NCBI GenBank assembly: GCA_002082245.2
Contig: NBTC02000002.1
Span: forward strand, 4,771,142-4,835,141
DNA length: 64,000 nt
Direction of reading: 5' to 3'
DNA from: Yersinia enterocolitica
GTDB lineage: Bacteria > Pseudomonadota > Gammaproteobacteria > Enterobacterales > Enterobacteriaceae
Shown here in pieces: positions 54,677 through 63,596 of this stretch (positions within the stretch are counted from its first letter, which is position 1; the number at the start of each line of letters is the position of its first letter). A model generated the notes under the pieces. The model saw only the letters and a program-made list of their open reading frames with translations. It was not told the origin of the DNA and made no database searches. Both the position numbers and the translations under genes were made by a program.

Positions 54677-54834
54677 GTTTATCACCTGAATTGCTAACCT
54701 CTGTCAGCTCATCGGGATTGGTTGCTGTGCTGCCACGCCAATGACGTTGGGGATTTGAGGAATCAGATAATCATTATAGCCTGTCCTATCAGGGAAAACT
54801 CTCTGAGTTAAGTACCGGCCAAGGTGAGAATCTA

Positions 54835-55425
54835 TTAATGGTTTTTCAATAACTCGCTTCTCATCATTGCGGCCAGATGGCGCAAGATTTCTGCTTCTGA
54901 AAAACCTAACTCGGTAAACTGGGTTAGACCATCCAGACCGCACACCAGCCCGATCAGCCGCCAGGCAACATCACTGGCATTGATATCTGAGCGAAATTCA
55001 TCGCAGGTAATGCCGGTATGGATCACCGCCACGGTAGCCGCATGCCAGTCTGACATCGACGCCGCATAGGCTTCCTTAATAAGTTCATCGCGCTCGGCTA
55101 GCATTGAAATTTCATTCCACAACCGGGTTTCTCTTCGGCCGGCTTCATCTTGTGGATAGCCCAACACTTGCTGTATCCGTTCAACGGCAGGTAAGTTTTG
55201 ACTGTTTAGCGCAAAAGCAGATAACGACTGTTTAACTAAGAGTAGAAAAGCATCTGCGCGTAGTCGTGAGACTGATGTGAAATGGTGATGAACTTGCCCA
55301 ACAGCCACGCCGGCTTCGCTGGCAACACGACGTACAGTGGTTGCCGCCATCCCTTCACTTATCGCGACACGCATCGCAGCCTGCAAAAGGGTGTCGTGGC
55401 GTTCCTCACGGTTCAAATAGGCCAA
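54835..55425 (-). CDS. smvR: TetR-family regulator, SmvR-like
   Basis: This 196-residue protein has an N-terminal helix-turn-helix (EGMAATTVRRVASEAGVAVGQVHHHFTSVSRLRADAF, about 25-60) and an all-helical ligand domain. It is divergent from an SmvA-type efflux gene with two palindromic operators between them. SmvR represses smvA in Klebsiella and relatives (established there, inferred here). Confidence 0.88.
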   Translation of the reverse strand: MAYLNREERHDTLLQAAMRVAISEGMAATTVRRVASEAGVAVGQVHHHFTSVSRLRADAFLLLVKQSLSAFALNSQNLPAVERIQQVLGYPQDEAGRRETRLWNEISMLAERDELIKEAYAASMSDWHAATVAVIHTGITCDEFRSDINASDVAWRLIGLVCGLDGLTQFTELGFSEAEILRHLAAMMRSELLKNH

Positions 55426-55473
55426 AGAGACTCCTTATCTGACTTATTAGTGTTTCAGCCATTATGTGATGAA

Positions 55474-55526
55474 TTGGACGCTAGTTCAACTTTCCGCTAT
55501 TATTGACATATTGAACAGGTGTTCAA
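55474..55526. promoter_or_regulatory. Pair of TetR operators in the smvR-smvA promoter region
   Basis: TTGAACAGGTGTTCAA (55511-55526) is a palindrome with perfect 7-base arms. TTGGACGCTAGTTCAA (55474-55489) shares TTG-AC and GTTCAA with it. The centres are 37 bases apart. TTGACA (55503-55508) is a -35-like box for smvA; the strong operator lies just downstream of it, where a repressor would block transcription. Confidence 0.7.
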
Positions 55527-55557
55527 CATTAATATATGCCTTATTTGAGCGTTTTGT

Positions 55558-57069
55558 ATGTCTAAAAAGTGGATGATTTTCTACGTTATTATTCTGATGT
55601 ATCTCCCAGTTTCTATTGATGCAACTGTATTACATGTGGCCGCCCCACGGCTGGGTATTGCACTGTCAGCCACGGGCAGTGAATTGCTGTGGATTATTGA
55701 TATTTACTCACTGGTTATGGCCTGTTTGCTGCTGCCAATGGGGGCGCTGGGGGATCGCATCGGTTTCAAACGGTTGGCGTTGTTGGGGTCGGTACTGTTC
55801 GGGCTTGCTTCACTGGCGGCGGCTTTTGCACCATCGGTTGCCGCGCTCATTGCGGCACGCGCTTTCTTGGCGATAGGTGCGGCGATGATCCTGCCGGCAA
55901 CCTTGTCGGCGGTGCGCCATATCTTTACCGATGAACGAGAAAGGGCATTGGCGCTGGGGATATGGGTTGCCATCGGAACGACGGGTGCCGCGATGGGGCC
56001 ACTGGTTGGTGGATTATTGATGGAATATTTCTACTGGGGTTCAGTCTTCCTGATCAATATCCCTATTATTATTGCAGTGGTTATTGCCACGCTGCTGGTT
56101 ATACCGAGCCAGCCAGTGCGGGTGGAACAGTCATGGAGATTGGCTCCGGCACTGGTATTGATTACTGCGATCCTATTGCTGGTCTATGCGGCGAAAACCG
56201 GGCTGCGCGGCGGGGGAGATATGAGGGTAACTTTCCTAACCGCGTGTATCGGGGGCGCGATGCTGTTTGCTTTTGTTCGTCACCAGTTATCAACGACAGC
56301 TCCAATGATCGATTTTCGCCTGATAAGCCAGCGGGTGATCGCTGTTGGTATGGCAATGGCCATGACGGCAATGATAACGCTGGTTGGTTTTGAATTGCTG
56401 CTGACACAGGAATTGCAGTTTGTGTTAGGTAAAAGCCCACTCGAAGCGGGTATATTTCTAATGCCATTGATGATTGCCAGTGGTGTTAGCGGGCCGATAT
56501 CCGGTTGGCTGGTGGCTAAATTGGGGTTACGTACCGTCGCAAGCGCGGGTATTGCATTTAGCTCATTGAGTTTTCTCGGCCTGGCCTGGACCGATTTTGC
56601 CACGCAAGTTTATCTGGCATGGGGATGGATGATAGTGCTGGGGTTCAGTATTGAAGCCTCGTTATTAGCTTCTACTGCGGCGATTATGAGTGCGGCTCCC
56701 CCGGAAAAAGCCAGTGCGGCAGGGGCGGTTGAGGGTATGGCTTATGAGCTGGGGGCGGGATTCGGGGTGGCAATATTTGGTTTGATGTTATCGCGGGCCT
56801 ATACCGCGTCTATTGAATTACCAGCAGATTTACCTGCTGATCTCGTTGAGCAGGCCAGTGCTTCTATCAGTGAAACTATTCAGGTGGTCAATAGCCTTGG
56901 TGGGAATGAGCATCTACTGACCAGCGCCAAACTTGCCTTTTCTGCCTCGCATAGTTTGGTATTAGGTACTGCCAGCGCACTGTTAATTCTGCTGGCGGTG
57001 GTGGTGTGGTTTACCCTGCCGGGGAAGAAAATACGGCAATTGGGCAAACAGAGTGCCACACCTCACTGA
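55558..57069 (+). CDS. smvA: MFS efflux pump SmvA-like (DHA2, 14 helices)
   Basis: This 503-residue protein has about 14 transmembrane helices. It opens MIFYVIILMYLPVSIDATVLHVAAPRLG with the acidic residue of the first helix and has the MFS motifs MGALGDRIGFKRLALLG and ARAFLAIGAAMILPATLSAVRHIF. SmvA exports quaternary ammonium compounds, methyl viologen and acriflavine. It is paired with divergent smvR. Confidence 0.9.
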   Translation: MSKKWMIFYVIILMYLPVSIDATVLHVAAPRLGIALSATGSELLWIIDIYSLVMACLLLPMGALGDRIGFKRLALLGSVLFGLASLAAAFAPSVAALIAARAFLAIGAAMILPATLSAVRHIFTDERERALALGIWVAIGTTGAAMGPLVGGLLMEYFYWGSVFLINIPIIIAVVIATLLVIPSQPVRVEQSWRLAPALVLITAILLLVYAAKTGLRGGGDMRVTFLTACIGGAMLFAFVRHQLSTTAPMIDFRLISQRVIAVGMAMAMTAMITLVGFELLLTQELQFVLGKSPLEAGIFLMPLMIASGVSGPISGWLVAKLGLRTVASAGIAFSSLSFLGLAWTDFATQVYLAWGWMIVLGFSIEASLLASTAAIMSAAPPEKASAAGAVEGMAYELGAGFGVAIFGLMLSRAYTASIELPADLPADLVEQASASISETIQVVNSLGGNEHLLTSAKLAFSASHSLVLGTASALLILLAVVVWFTLPGKKIRQLGKQSATPH

Positions 57070-57131
57070 TTAGCGGGTGGTTAACACTTCATTAATTAAA
57101 CAGTCATTACTCTTACTTAACTGTGTGATAT

Positions 57132-57170
57132 ACCTATTTAGGGTTTGAAACATTAGGGTTTGAAATAGGT
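57132..57170 (+). promoter_or_regulatory. Repeat-rich leader before the MCE transporter operon
   Basis: TTAGGGTTTGAAA occurs twice (57138-57150 and 57153-57165), enclosed by the inverted repeat ACCTATTT (57132-57139)/AAATAGGT (57163-57170), 13 bases before the first ATG. It could be an operator or an RNA hairpin that hides the ribosome site. Confidence 0.35.
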
Positions 57171-57182
57171 AAGGTCTGAGCA

Positions 57183-58328
57183 ATGACTGAGCAAACGTCC
57201 TCCGTACAACTTGATCTCGATAGCGCGGCTCAGCCTCCCATAGTGTATATCAGGGGGGATTGGGTACTGGCGCATTATCGCTTTTTGGAACCCCAAGTGG
57301 CGCAGTTGCGCGCGAATATGCCCAGTGGCGTGGTATTTGACCTCAACCAACTCGGGGCGTTAGATACCGCCGGTGCAACGTTGCTAGCTCTACTTCTGGG
57401 TGAGAATCGTGTGGCAAATTTACGCGAACTTGCGCCTAAATTGCCAGAAGAACGGCGAACCTTACTTGAAACGGTAAGCCATGTATTGCCTGACTTAGCG
57501 CCTGAGCCGTCAGAAAAACCCGCACGATTTTGGCTGGAGATGCTGGCTAACACCGGCCGTTCGGTAGATAACTTATGGCAAGATATTAAGTCACTATTGG
57601 GCTTTATTGGCCTGACGCTGGAAACCTTGCTGGGAACACTCTTTCGGCCCTCACGCTGGCGCATTACCTCATTAATTGCCAATATTCAACAGATTGGCCT
57701 CAATGCTGTACCGATCATTATGTTGCTCACCTTTTTGGTGGGGGCAGTTATCGCTTTTCTCGGTGCCACCGTACTCACTACCTTCGGCGCGGGCATTTTT
57801 ACCGTCGATTTGGTGGTATTTTCTTTTTTACGTGAATTTGCGGTACTGCTTACCGCTATCCTGATGGCAGGGCGGACAGCCAGTGCTTTTACCGCTGAAA
57901 TTGGCTTGATGAAAGCCAATGAAGAGATTGATGCTATCCAGACGCTGGGCTTGAATCCGGTCGAATTGCTGGTGCTACCGCGCGTCTTGGCACTATTGAT
58001 TTCTCTGCCGATGCTGACCTTTATTGGTATGGTTTGTGGTATTTTTGGTGGCATGGTGGTGTGCGCCTTAACACTGGATATCTCTCCAACCATGTTTTTG
58101 TCGATTATGCAAAACAGTAATGGGTTGCAGCATTTTCTGGTGGGTATAAGCAAAGCCCCTATTTTTGCTTTCCTGATTGCTATTATTGGCTGTCTGGAGG
58201 GGTTCAAAGTGACGGGTAGCGCTGAATCTGTCGGGGTCCATACCACCACCAGTGTGGTGCATTCGATCTTTGTGGTGATTTTGCTTGATGCCGTGGCAGC
58301 GCTATTTTTCATGGAAATGGGGTGGTGA
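57183..58328 (+). CDS. MlaE-type permease with N-terminal STAS domain
   Basis: This 381-residue protein has an N-terminal STAS-like domain (about 15-115, MPSGVVFDLNQLGALDTAGATLL) fused to an MlaE permease (about 135-381, GLNAVPIIMLLTFLVGAVIAFLGATVL, ETGxM-like FTAEIGLMKANEEIDAIQTLGLNPVELLVLPR). It is the membrane channel part of an MCE lipid transporter. First gene of a four-gene operon with ATPase, MCE protein and lipoprotein. Unlike mlaFEDCB of E. coli, the STAS domain is fused. Confidence 0.9.
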   Translation: MTEQTSSVQLDLDSAAQPPIVYIRGDWVLAHYRFLEPQVAQLRANMPSGVVFDLNQLGALDTAGATLLALLLGENRVANLRELAPKLPEERRTLLETVSHVLPDLAPEPSEKPARFWLEMLANTGRSVDNLWQDIKSLLGFIGLTLETLLGTLFRPSRWRITSLIANIQQIGLNAVPIIMLLTFLVGAVIAFLGATVLTTFGAGIFTVDLVVFSFLREFAVLLTAILMAGRTASAFTAEIGLMKANEEIDAIQTLGLNPVELLVLPRVLALLISLPMLTFIGMVCGIFGGMVVCALTLDISPTMFLSIMQNSNGLQHFLVGISKAPIFAFLIAIIGCLEGFKVTGSAESVGVHTTTSVVHSIFVVILLDAVAALFFMEMGW

Positions 58329-58333
58329 GCCAA

Positions 58334-59124
58334 ATGACGCAAGATGCAATTATTCAAATTCGCTCTCTGGTTAACTGCTTTGGCGCACAGTGCGTGCATC
58401 AAGGGTTAAATCTTGATGTTAAGCGCGGCGAGGTTTTGGGCGTGGTTGGCGGCTCGGGTACCGGTAAATCGGTTCTGTTACGCAGTATTGTTGGGCTACG
58501 TCGTCCGACTGACGGGCAAATTCATGTTTTTGGTGAAGATTTAATGACACTGTCAGGTCAATCCCGCTCCATGGTCGAGCGCCGATTTGGCGTATTATTT
58601 CAACGAGGCGCACTGTTCAGCTCTCTAACCGTGACCGAAAACGTGGCGTTGCCATTAATAGAAAACGCCGGGTTACCCGGGCTGAGGCTGAGCGTCTGGC
58701 TCAGGTTAAACTGGCACTGGCCGGGTTACCGCCGGGCACTGGCAGTAAGTATCCGGCATCACTGTCGGGTGGCATGGTCAAACGTGTTGCGTTAGCCCGT
58801 GCCTTGGCGCTGGACCCAGATATTCTGTTTCTTGATGAACCGACAGCGGGCCTTGATCCCATCGGTGCGGCGGCGTTCGACAGTTTGATCCGCACCCTGC
58901 GGGATGCCCTCAATCTGACGGTATTTTTGGTAACTCACGATCTGGATACGCTGTATACGTTGTGTGATCGTGTGGCGGTGCTTTCGCAGAAAAAAGTGCT
59001 GGTGGTTGATACTCTGGATAAAGTTGCGGCGACTGATGATGCCTGGATTCAGGCGTATTTTCATGGCCCACGAGGCCGGGCTGCTTATCAGGCAGCGGCA
59101 ATTAACAGTGGAGAGAGGTGGTAA
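58334..59124 (+). pseudogene. MlaF-type ABC ATPase, single-base frameshift
   Basis: The first part (58334 to about 58675) has Walker A GGSGTGKSVLLRSIVGL and the Q-loop LFQRGALFSSLTVTENVALPL. Then a base is missing in GGTTACCCGG (near 58674): restoring it gives IENAGLTRAEAERLAQVKLALAGLPPGT. The next frame continues with the signature [18 protein letters not shown], Walker B DILFLDEPTAGLDP and switch VTHDLD to a stop at 59124. The operon cannot make an intact ATPase as read; this is a recent lesion or a sequencing error. Confidence 0.85.
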
Positions 59125-59125
59125 T

Positions 59126-60064
59126 ATGGAAACCCGTGCTCATCATGTTGTTATTGGTTTGTTCACTCTTATTGTGGTGAGTGCCGCGCTGCTGTTTTGC
59201 CTATGGCTGACAAATTCCGGTTCTGACCGCCAGTTCAGATTGTACGATATCGTTTTCAATGAACCGGTGAGTGGCCTGTCACAGGGCAGCACCGTTCAGT
59301 ACAGCGGGATTCGAGTCGGTGAGGTGACACAATTGCGGTTGGACCGAGAGAATCCTAATAAGGTTTGGGCACGTATCCGCGTCTCTGCATCTACTCCGAT
59401 ACGCGAGGATACTCAAGCCCGCCTGACAGTTGCGGGTATTACCGGCACTTCAAATATTCAATTCAGCAGTGGCAGCCAGGACAGCCCGTTGTTGGAAGGC
59501 AAAGATGGCGATGTTCCTATCATTATTGCCACCCCTTCGCCGATGAGTCAGTTACTGGCTAACGGTGAGAATTTCATGACCAATGCGAATGAAGTGTTGG
59601 TGCGCTTGAACCAGCTGCTGGCACCGGATAACCAGCAGCGCCTGATAACGACACTGGATAATCTCGCGCTGGTCACTCAAACCGTGGCTGATCAACGTGG
59701 CGATCTTCGTACCCTGTTACAGCAGTTGGCGCAGGCCAGTAAACAGGCTAATGAGACACTGGCCCAAACTAATCGCCTGCTGCGTAATGCTAACGGCTTA
59801 ATGGATGGGCAGGGGAAACAACTGGTCAATGATGCCGCCAAGACCATGGCATCGTTGCAAAATACCAGTACCATCCTCAATAAATTGGTGAATGAAAATA
59901 AAACCTCACTCAATAACGGGATGCAAGGGATGAATGAGCTGGGGCCGGCTGTGGATGAGCTGCGCAGAACATTAGCGACATTACGTGCCGCCGTTTCTCG
60001 TTTGGAAGAAAACCCAGCGGCCTTGTTGCGCGGCCGTGAAAGAACACAGGAGTTTACGCCTTAA
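59126..60064 (+). CDS. MlaD-type MCE domain protein
   Basis: From the ATG at 59126 the protein has 312 residues: one N-terminal transmembrane helix (VVIGLFTLIVVSAALLFCLW), an MCE domain (about 40-115, GLSQGSTVQYSGIRVGEVTQLRL ... ARLTVAGITGTSNIQF) and a long helical C-terminal region. It shuttles lipids in the periplasm with the permease. It overlaps the next gene by 1 base (TAATG). Confidence 0.9.
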   Translation: METRAHHVVIGLFTLIVVSAALLFCLWLTNSGSDRQFRLYDIVFNEPVSGLSQGSTVQYSGIRVGEVTQLRLDRENPNKVWARIRVSASTPIREDTQARLTVAGITGTSNIQFSSGSQDSPLLEGKDGDVPIIIATPSPMSQLLANGENFMTNANEVLVRLNQLLAPDNQQRLITTLDNLALVTQTVADQRGDLRTLLQQLAQASKQANETLAQTNRLLRNANGLMDGQGKQLVNDAAKTMASLQNTSTILNKLVNENKTSLNNGMQGMNELGPAVDELRRTLATLRAAVSRLEENPAALLRGRERTQEFTP

Positions 60065-60699
60065 TGCTCTCTCTTAATCTAATGCGCTATGCAGGCCGCC
60101 GTGTGTGGCTATTGATGATATCTGGCGGGGCGATACTGCTCTCTGCCTGTACCATTTTACCCTCGGCCCCCGTATCACAAGTTTATCTTCTGCCGGTGCC
60201 ACCAGCAGTGAGTGCGCCGCGCGCGCAGACAGTAAACTGGTCATTACGGGTTTCACAACCGGCGACGAACCAGTTTCTTAATAGCTCACGCATAGCGGTG
60301 CAGCCTCAGGGCCAGGAGATTGCAGTTTATAAAAACTCTCGTTGGAGTGATTCAGCGCCGATTCTGGTGCGCAATCGTCTTATTCAGGCGTTCCGTAGTG
60401 ATGGACGAATCCGCGCAGTCAGTAGCGATGATGACAGCCTACAGGCTGATGTGGAGTTGAGTGGTGATTTGTCTGCGTTCCAAGGGGTATATCATGTTGG
60501 TAGCAGCGAAGTGCTGATCCGCTTTGATGCCCGGCTGGTAAGAATTTCGGACCGTAGGATTATTGCGACCCGCCAGTTTGAAATTCGCCAACCGATAACA
60601 GGTAGCGAGATGAATGAGGTGATTCAGGCCTTTGGCCTGGCCAGTGACCAGTTAGCCACCCAAGTGCTCAACTGGACCATGCAGCAGTCTCCTCAGTAG
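60064..60699 (+). CDS. ABC-transport auxiliary lipoprotein (PqiC/YmbA-like)
   Basis: This 211-residue lipoprotein has a signal with the lipobox LLSACTILPSAP (about residues 26-33) and the family region (about 45-205, VYLLPVPPAVSAPR, NRLIQAFRSDGRIRAVSSDDD, YHVGSSEVLIRFDARLV). It is the outer-membrane partner of MCE transporters. Last gene of the operon; a terminator follows. An ATG at 60082 is an alternative start. Confidence 0.87.
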   Translation: MLSLNLMRYAGRRVWLLMISGGAILLSACTILPSAPVSQVYLLPVPPAVSAPRAQTVNWSLRVSQPATNQFLNSSRIAVQPQGQEIAVYKNSRWSDSAPILVRNRLIQAFRSDGRIRAVSSDDDSLQADVELSGDLSAFQGVYHVGSSEVLIRFDARLVRISDRRIIATRQFEIRQPITGSEMNEVIQAFGLASDQLATQVLNWTMQQSPQ

Positions 60700-60761
60700 C
60701 ACGGGTTATCAAACTAGGACAGGTTGAAGCGAGAATATCGTGATAGCTTAGGTTTTATTTT

Positions 60762-60793
60762 AGGCGAGTTGGCAGTAGCTAACTCGCCTTTTT
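60762..60793 (+). terminator. Intrinsic terminator after the MCE operon
   Basis: Long stem AGGCGAGTT/AACTCGCCT, extended by GGC/GCT pairs around an AGTA loop and followed by T5. From 60794 to 61076 the sequence is AT-rich and I see no gene. Confidence 0.85.
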
Positions 60794-61076
60794 AATCGGC
60801 GGTTTATGGATTCAGAGAAAGAATCTCGCCCAAGGGGGAAAATATTCTCTTTATTGTTTTGTGACTAGTATCTCATTGGGTGTGGTACTTATGGTAAGTA
60901 AATTATTTAACTTGTTGTATTTCATGTATTTTTAATTAAATTTATCTGTATTTTAATTTTTCATTAAAGAGAATAATATTCTCCAGCTATTAAAAACAAC
61001 AGGAAAATATGAAAAGTATTTCTCCCATTAAAACCATAAGATAAAAATAAATAAAATCACTGATTAATTATTTCAA

Positions 61077-62289
61077 ATGCAAAAAATTACGCATCAACAG
61101 TTGCTCGATTGGTTGAGAAAAGAAGTAAAACTTTCATTAGGTTGTACTGAACCTATTGCTATTGCGTATGCTGCTGCGGTGGCTGCCAAATATCTCAACG
61201 CACCGATATTAAAAATAACGGGGGAGATATCGGAGAATCTGTATAAAAATGCGATGGGGTCACTATCCCGGGAACAACTTATTGCGGAGTGACTCTTGCG
61301 GCGGCGATAGGGGCTATTGGCGGTAACGCGGATGCCGATTTAGAAGTATTGAAAGACATTACTGCGGCACAAATTACCCAAGCTTATATGTTCAATGAAT
61401 CAGGTAAAGTGTGTTTAAACGCAGTAGATGCTGCGGACTTTATTTTATTGATATTACGTTATATAGCCTTGATGAACACTGCCGGGTTGTGATTCAAGGT
61501 GGCCATACCAATGTCACGCAAGTATATATTAATAATATAAAACAAATATTAGCCCGAGACTTAATCACCGACAATGAAAAGGGCGCACTACCCGAATTTT
61601 CACTTAACGACGCATTTAAATTTGTGACCGATGTTGGTGCTAAAGATATTATGTTTATGTTGAAAAGTGCTGAGATTAATACTGCGCTTTCTGATGAGGG
61701 GCAAAGGAAGAGCTATGGTTTGAACGTGAGTGGGGCGCTGTCGCAGGCCAGGAAAAACGGCTTTATCAGCACTGACTTACTGAGCCAAATGTTGATCAAC
61801 ACCACTGCGGCGTCAGATGCCGTATGGAGGCGCACCCTTACCCGCGATGTCAAATTATGGCTCAGGTAATCAAGGATTACCGTGACAATGCCGGTAGTGA
61901 CACTTGCCAGACATCTAAATACCGATGATGAAACCCTGGCCAGGGCATTAGCATTGGCTCATTTGGCTGCAATTTCAATTCATATGCGTTATACCCGATT
62001 GTCTGCATTGTGTGCGGCTTCAACGGCAGCAATGGGCGCAGCGGCAGGTATGAGTTGGTTATTGACCCAAGATTTTCAGACTATCTCCTACGCGGTCAGT
62101 AATATGATCAGTGATATCAGTGGGATTATTTGTGATGGTGCATCAAATAGTTGTGCGATGAAAGTGTCTACTGCCACCGCCTGCGCATTTAAGTCGGTGT
62201 TGATGGCGCAACAAAATAGCGTTGCAGGGAGCGTGATGGCATTGTTTCTTGTAATGTTGAAGGTTCTATCAACAATTTATGTAAATTAG
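61077..62289 (+). pseudogene. cyuA: UPF0597/CyuA-type cysteine desulfidase, multiply frameshifted
   Basis: It starts MQKITHQQLLDWLRKEVKLSLGCTEPIAIAYA, the family opening with the conserved Cys. Broken frames then continue in order: VTIPGTTYCGVTLAAAIGAIGG (shift at about 61258), IDITLYSLDEHCRVVIQGGHTNV (shift near 61430), [20 protein letters not shown] (shift near 61815, and again near 61875), then ITVTMPVV to [16 protein letters not shown] C-terminus. At least four lesions. The family (iron-sulfur L-cysteine desulfidase/serine dehydratase) makes pyruvate, ammonia and sulfide from cysteine. Confidence 0.85.
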
Positions 62290-62425
62290 TGTTATCGCCG
62301 ATGAGGCAAACAGATAAAGAAATTATCAGTATAATGACACGTAAATAATATTACGGTTTAACTGCGTGCCTAACGTCATTATTATAATGATCGGTGGGTT
62401 ATCGTAAAAATTTAAAGGGACAATA

Positions 62426-63580
62426 ATGAATAAGTCAAAATCGATCGCGACTCTGGTTATCCATGCCGGAATCAAGTTGACCGGGGCAATAATGCTATTT
62501 TTTCCACCAATTACTACTGCCAGTTCTTTCATTCAACCCAATTTAGGCGAAGAAGGGGAGTTTTGTTATTCCCGTTGCAGTAACCCGACAAGATATGCGT
62601 ATGAAACCGCCTTGGCTGAGTTAGAAGGTGGTATCTATGCCACAGCGACCGCTTCCGGTATGGCAGCAACTGCACTTATATTGGAGTTGCTACCTAAAGA
62701 TTCCCATGTATTAGTAATGAAAGGGTCTATGGCGGTACTTATCGGTTGTTTGAACGTCTGCGTAAACACACTTCAGGCACCACATTCAGTTATGTCGATC
62801 TAACGATCTGGCGTCAGTAAATAGCCATATTCAGAAGAATACAGCTTTAATCTGGATTGAAACGCCCACTAACCCACTGTTGGAATAGTTGATATTGAAG
62901 TGGTATGCCAGGTTGCCAAAAGCAGGGGAATAATGAGCTGCGTGGATAATACCTTTGCCAGTGCCTGGAACCAACGGCCGCTCACTTTAGGTGCTGATAT
63001 TGTTATGCTCTCTACCAGTAAATATATTGGTGGGCATTCAGATTTAATTGGTGGTGCAGTTATTACCAATGTGCAGAATATTGCTGACCAACTGGATTTT
63101 TGTAAAACCACCGTTGGGGCTATTGCTTCGCCGTTTGATGCCTATTTGGCATTACGCGGCATGAAACACTTGATGTTCGTATGGAACGTCAATGCAGTAA
63201 TGCTTTAAAATCGCGCAGTTTTTAGCACAACATTCTAAGGTACTAGATGTCCATTACCCTGGTCTGGAATCACATCCTCAATATCAATTGTGTAAAAAAC
63301 AGATGCGTTCTGGCGGGGCGGTAGTCCAGTATCCGATTAAAAGGCGATATAACAGCGGTGAAAACCTTTTTGCCAAGCTAAATTATTTTGTTTTAGCCGA
63401 ATCACTGGGGGCGTTGAAAGTATGGTTAACCATTCTGCTTCAATGTCGCATGGTTCTATGTCTCAAAACGAGAGGGAAAATATAGGCATATACGATACAA
63501 CACTACGGCTTTCAATCGGTATCGAAGATATTAATGATTTAATAGCAGACACAGAGCAAGCCCTTTCCTTTATACAATAA
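62426..63580 (+). pseudogene. Cys/Met-metabolism PLP enzyme (methionine gamma-lyase/cystathionine lyase-like), decayed
   Basis: Recognisable pieces in order: LVIHAGIKL and PPITTASSF (substrate loop), FCYSRCSNPTRYAYETALAELEGG (family PLP-phosphate motif), TASGMAATALILELL, then after breaks VDNTFASAWNQRPLTLGADIVMLSTSKYIGGHSDLIGGAVIT (PLP lysine region STSKYIGGHSD), SPFDAYLALRGMKHL, and a C-terminal GSMSQNERENIGI frame ending at 63580. Several stops and frameshifts separate them. It is 136 bases after the cyuA-type pseudogene, so both probably belonged to one cysteine/methionine breakdown cluster. Confidence 0.85.
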
Positions 63581-63596
63581 TTAATAGGGTAGTCAT

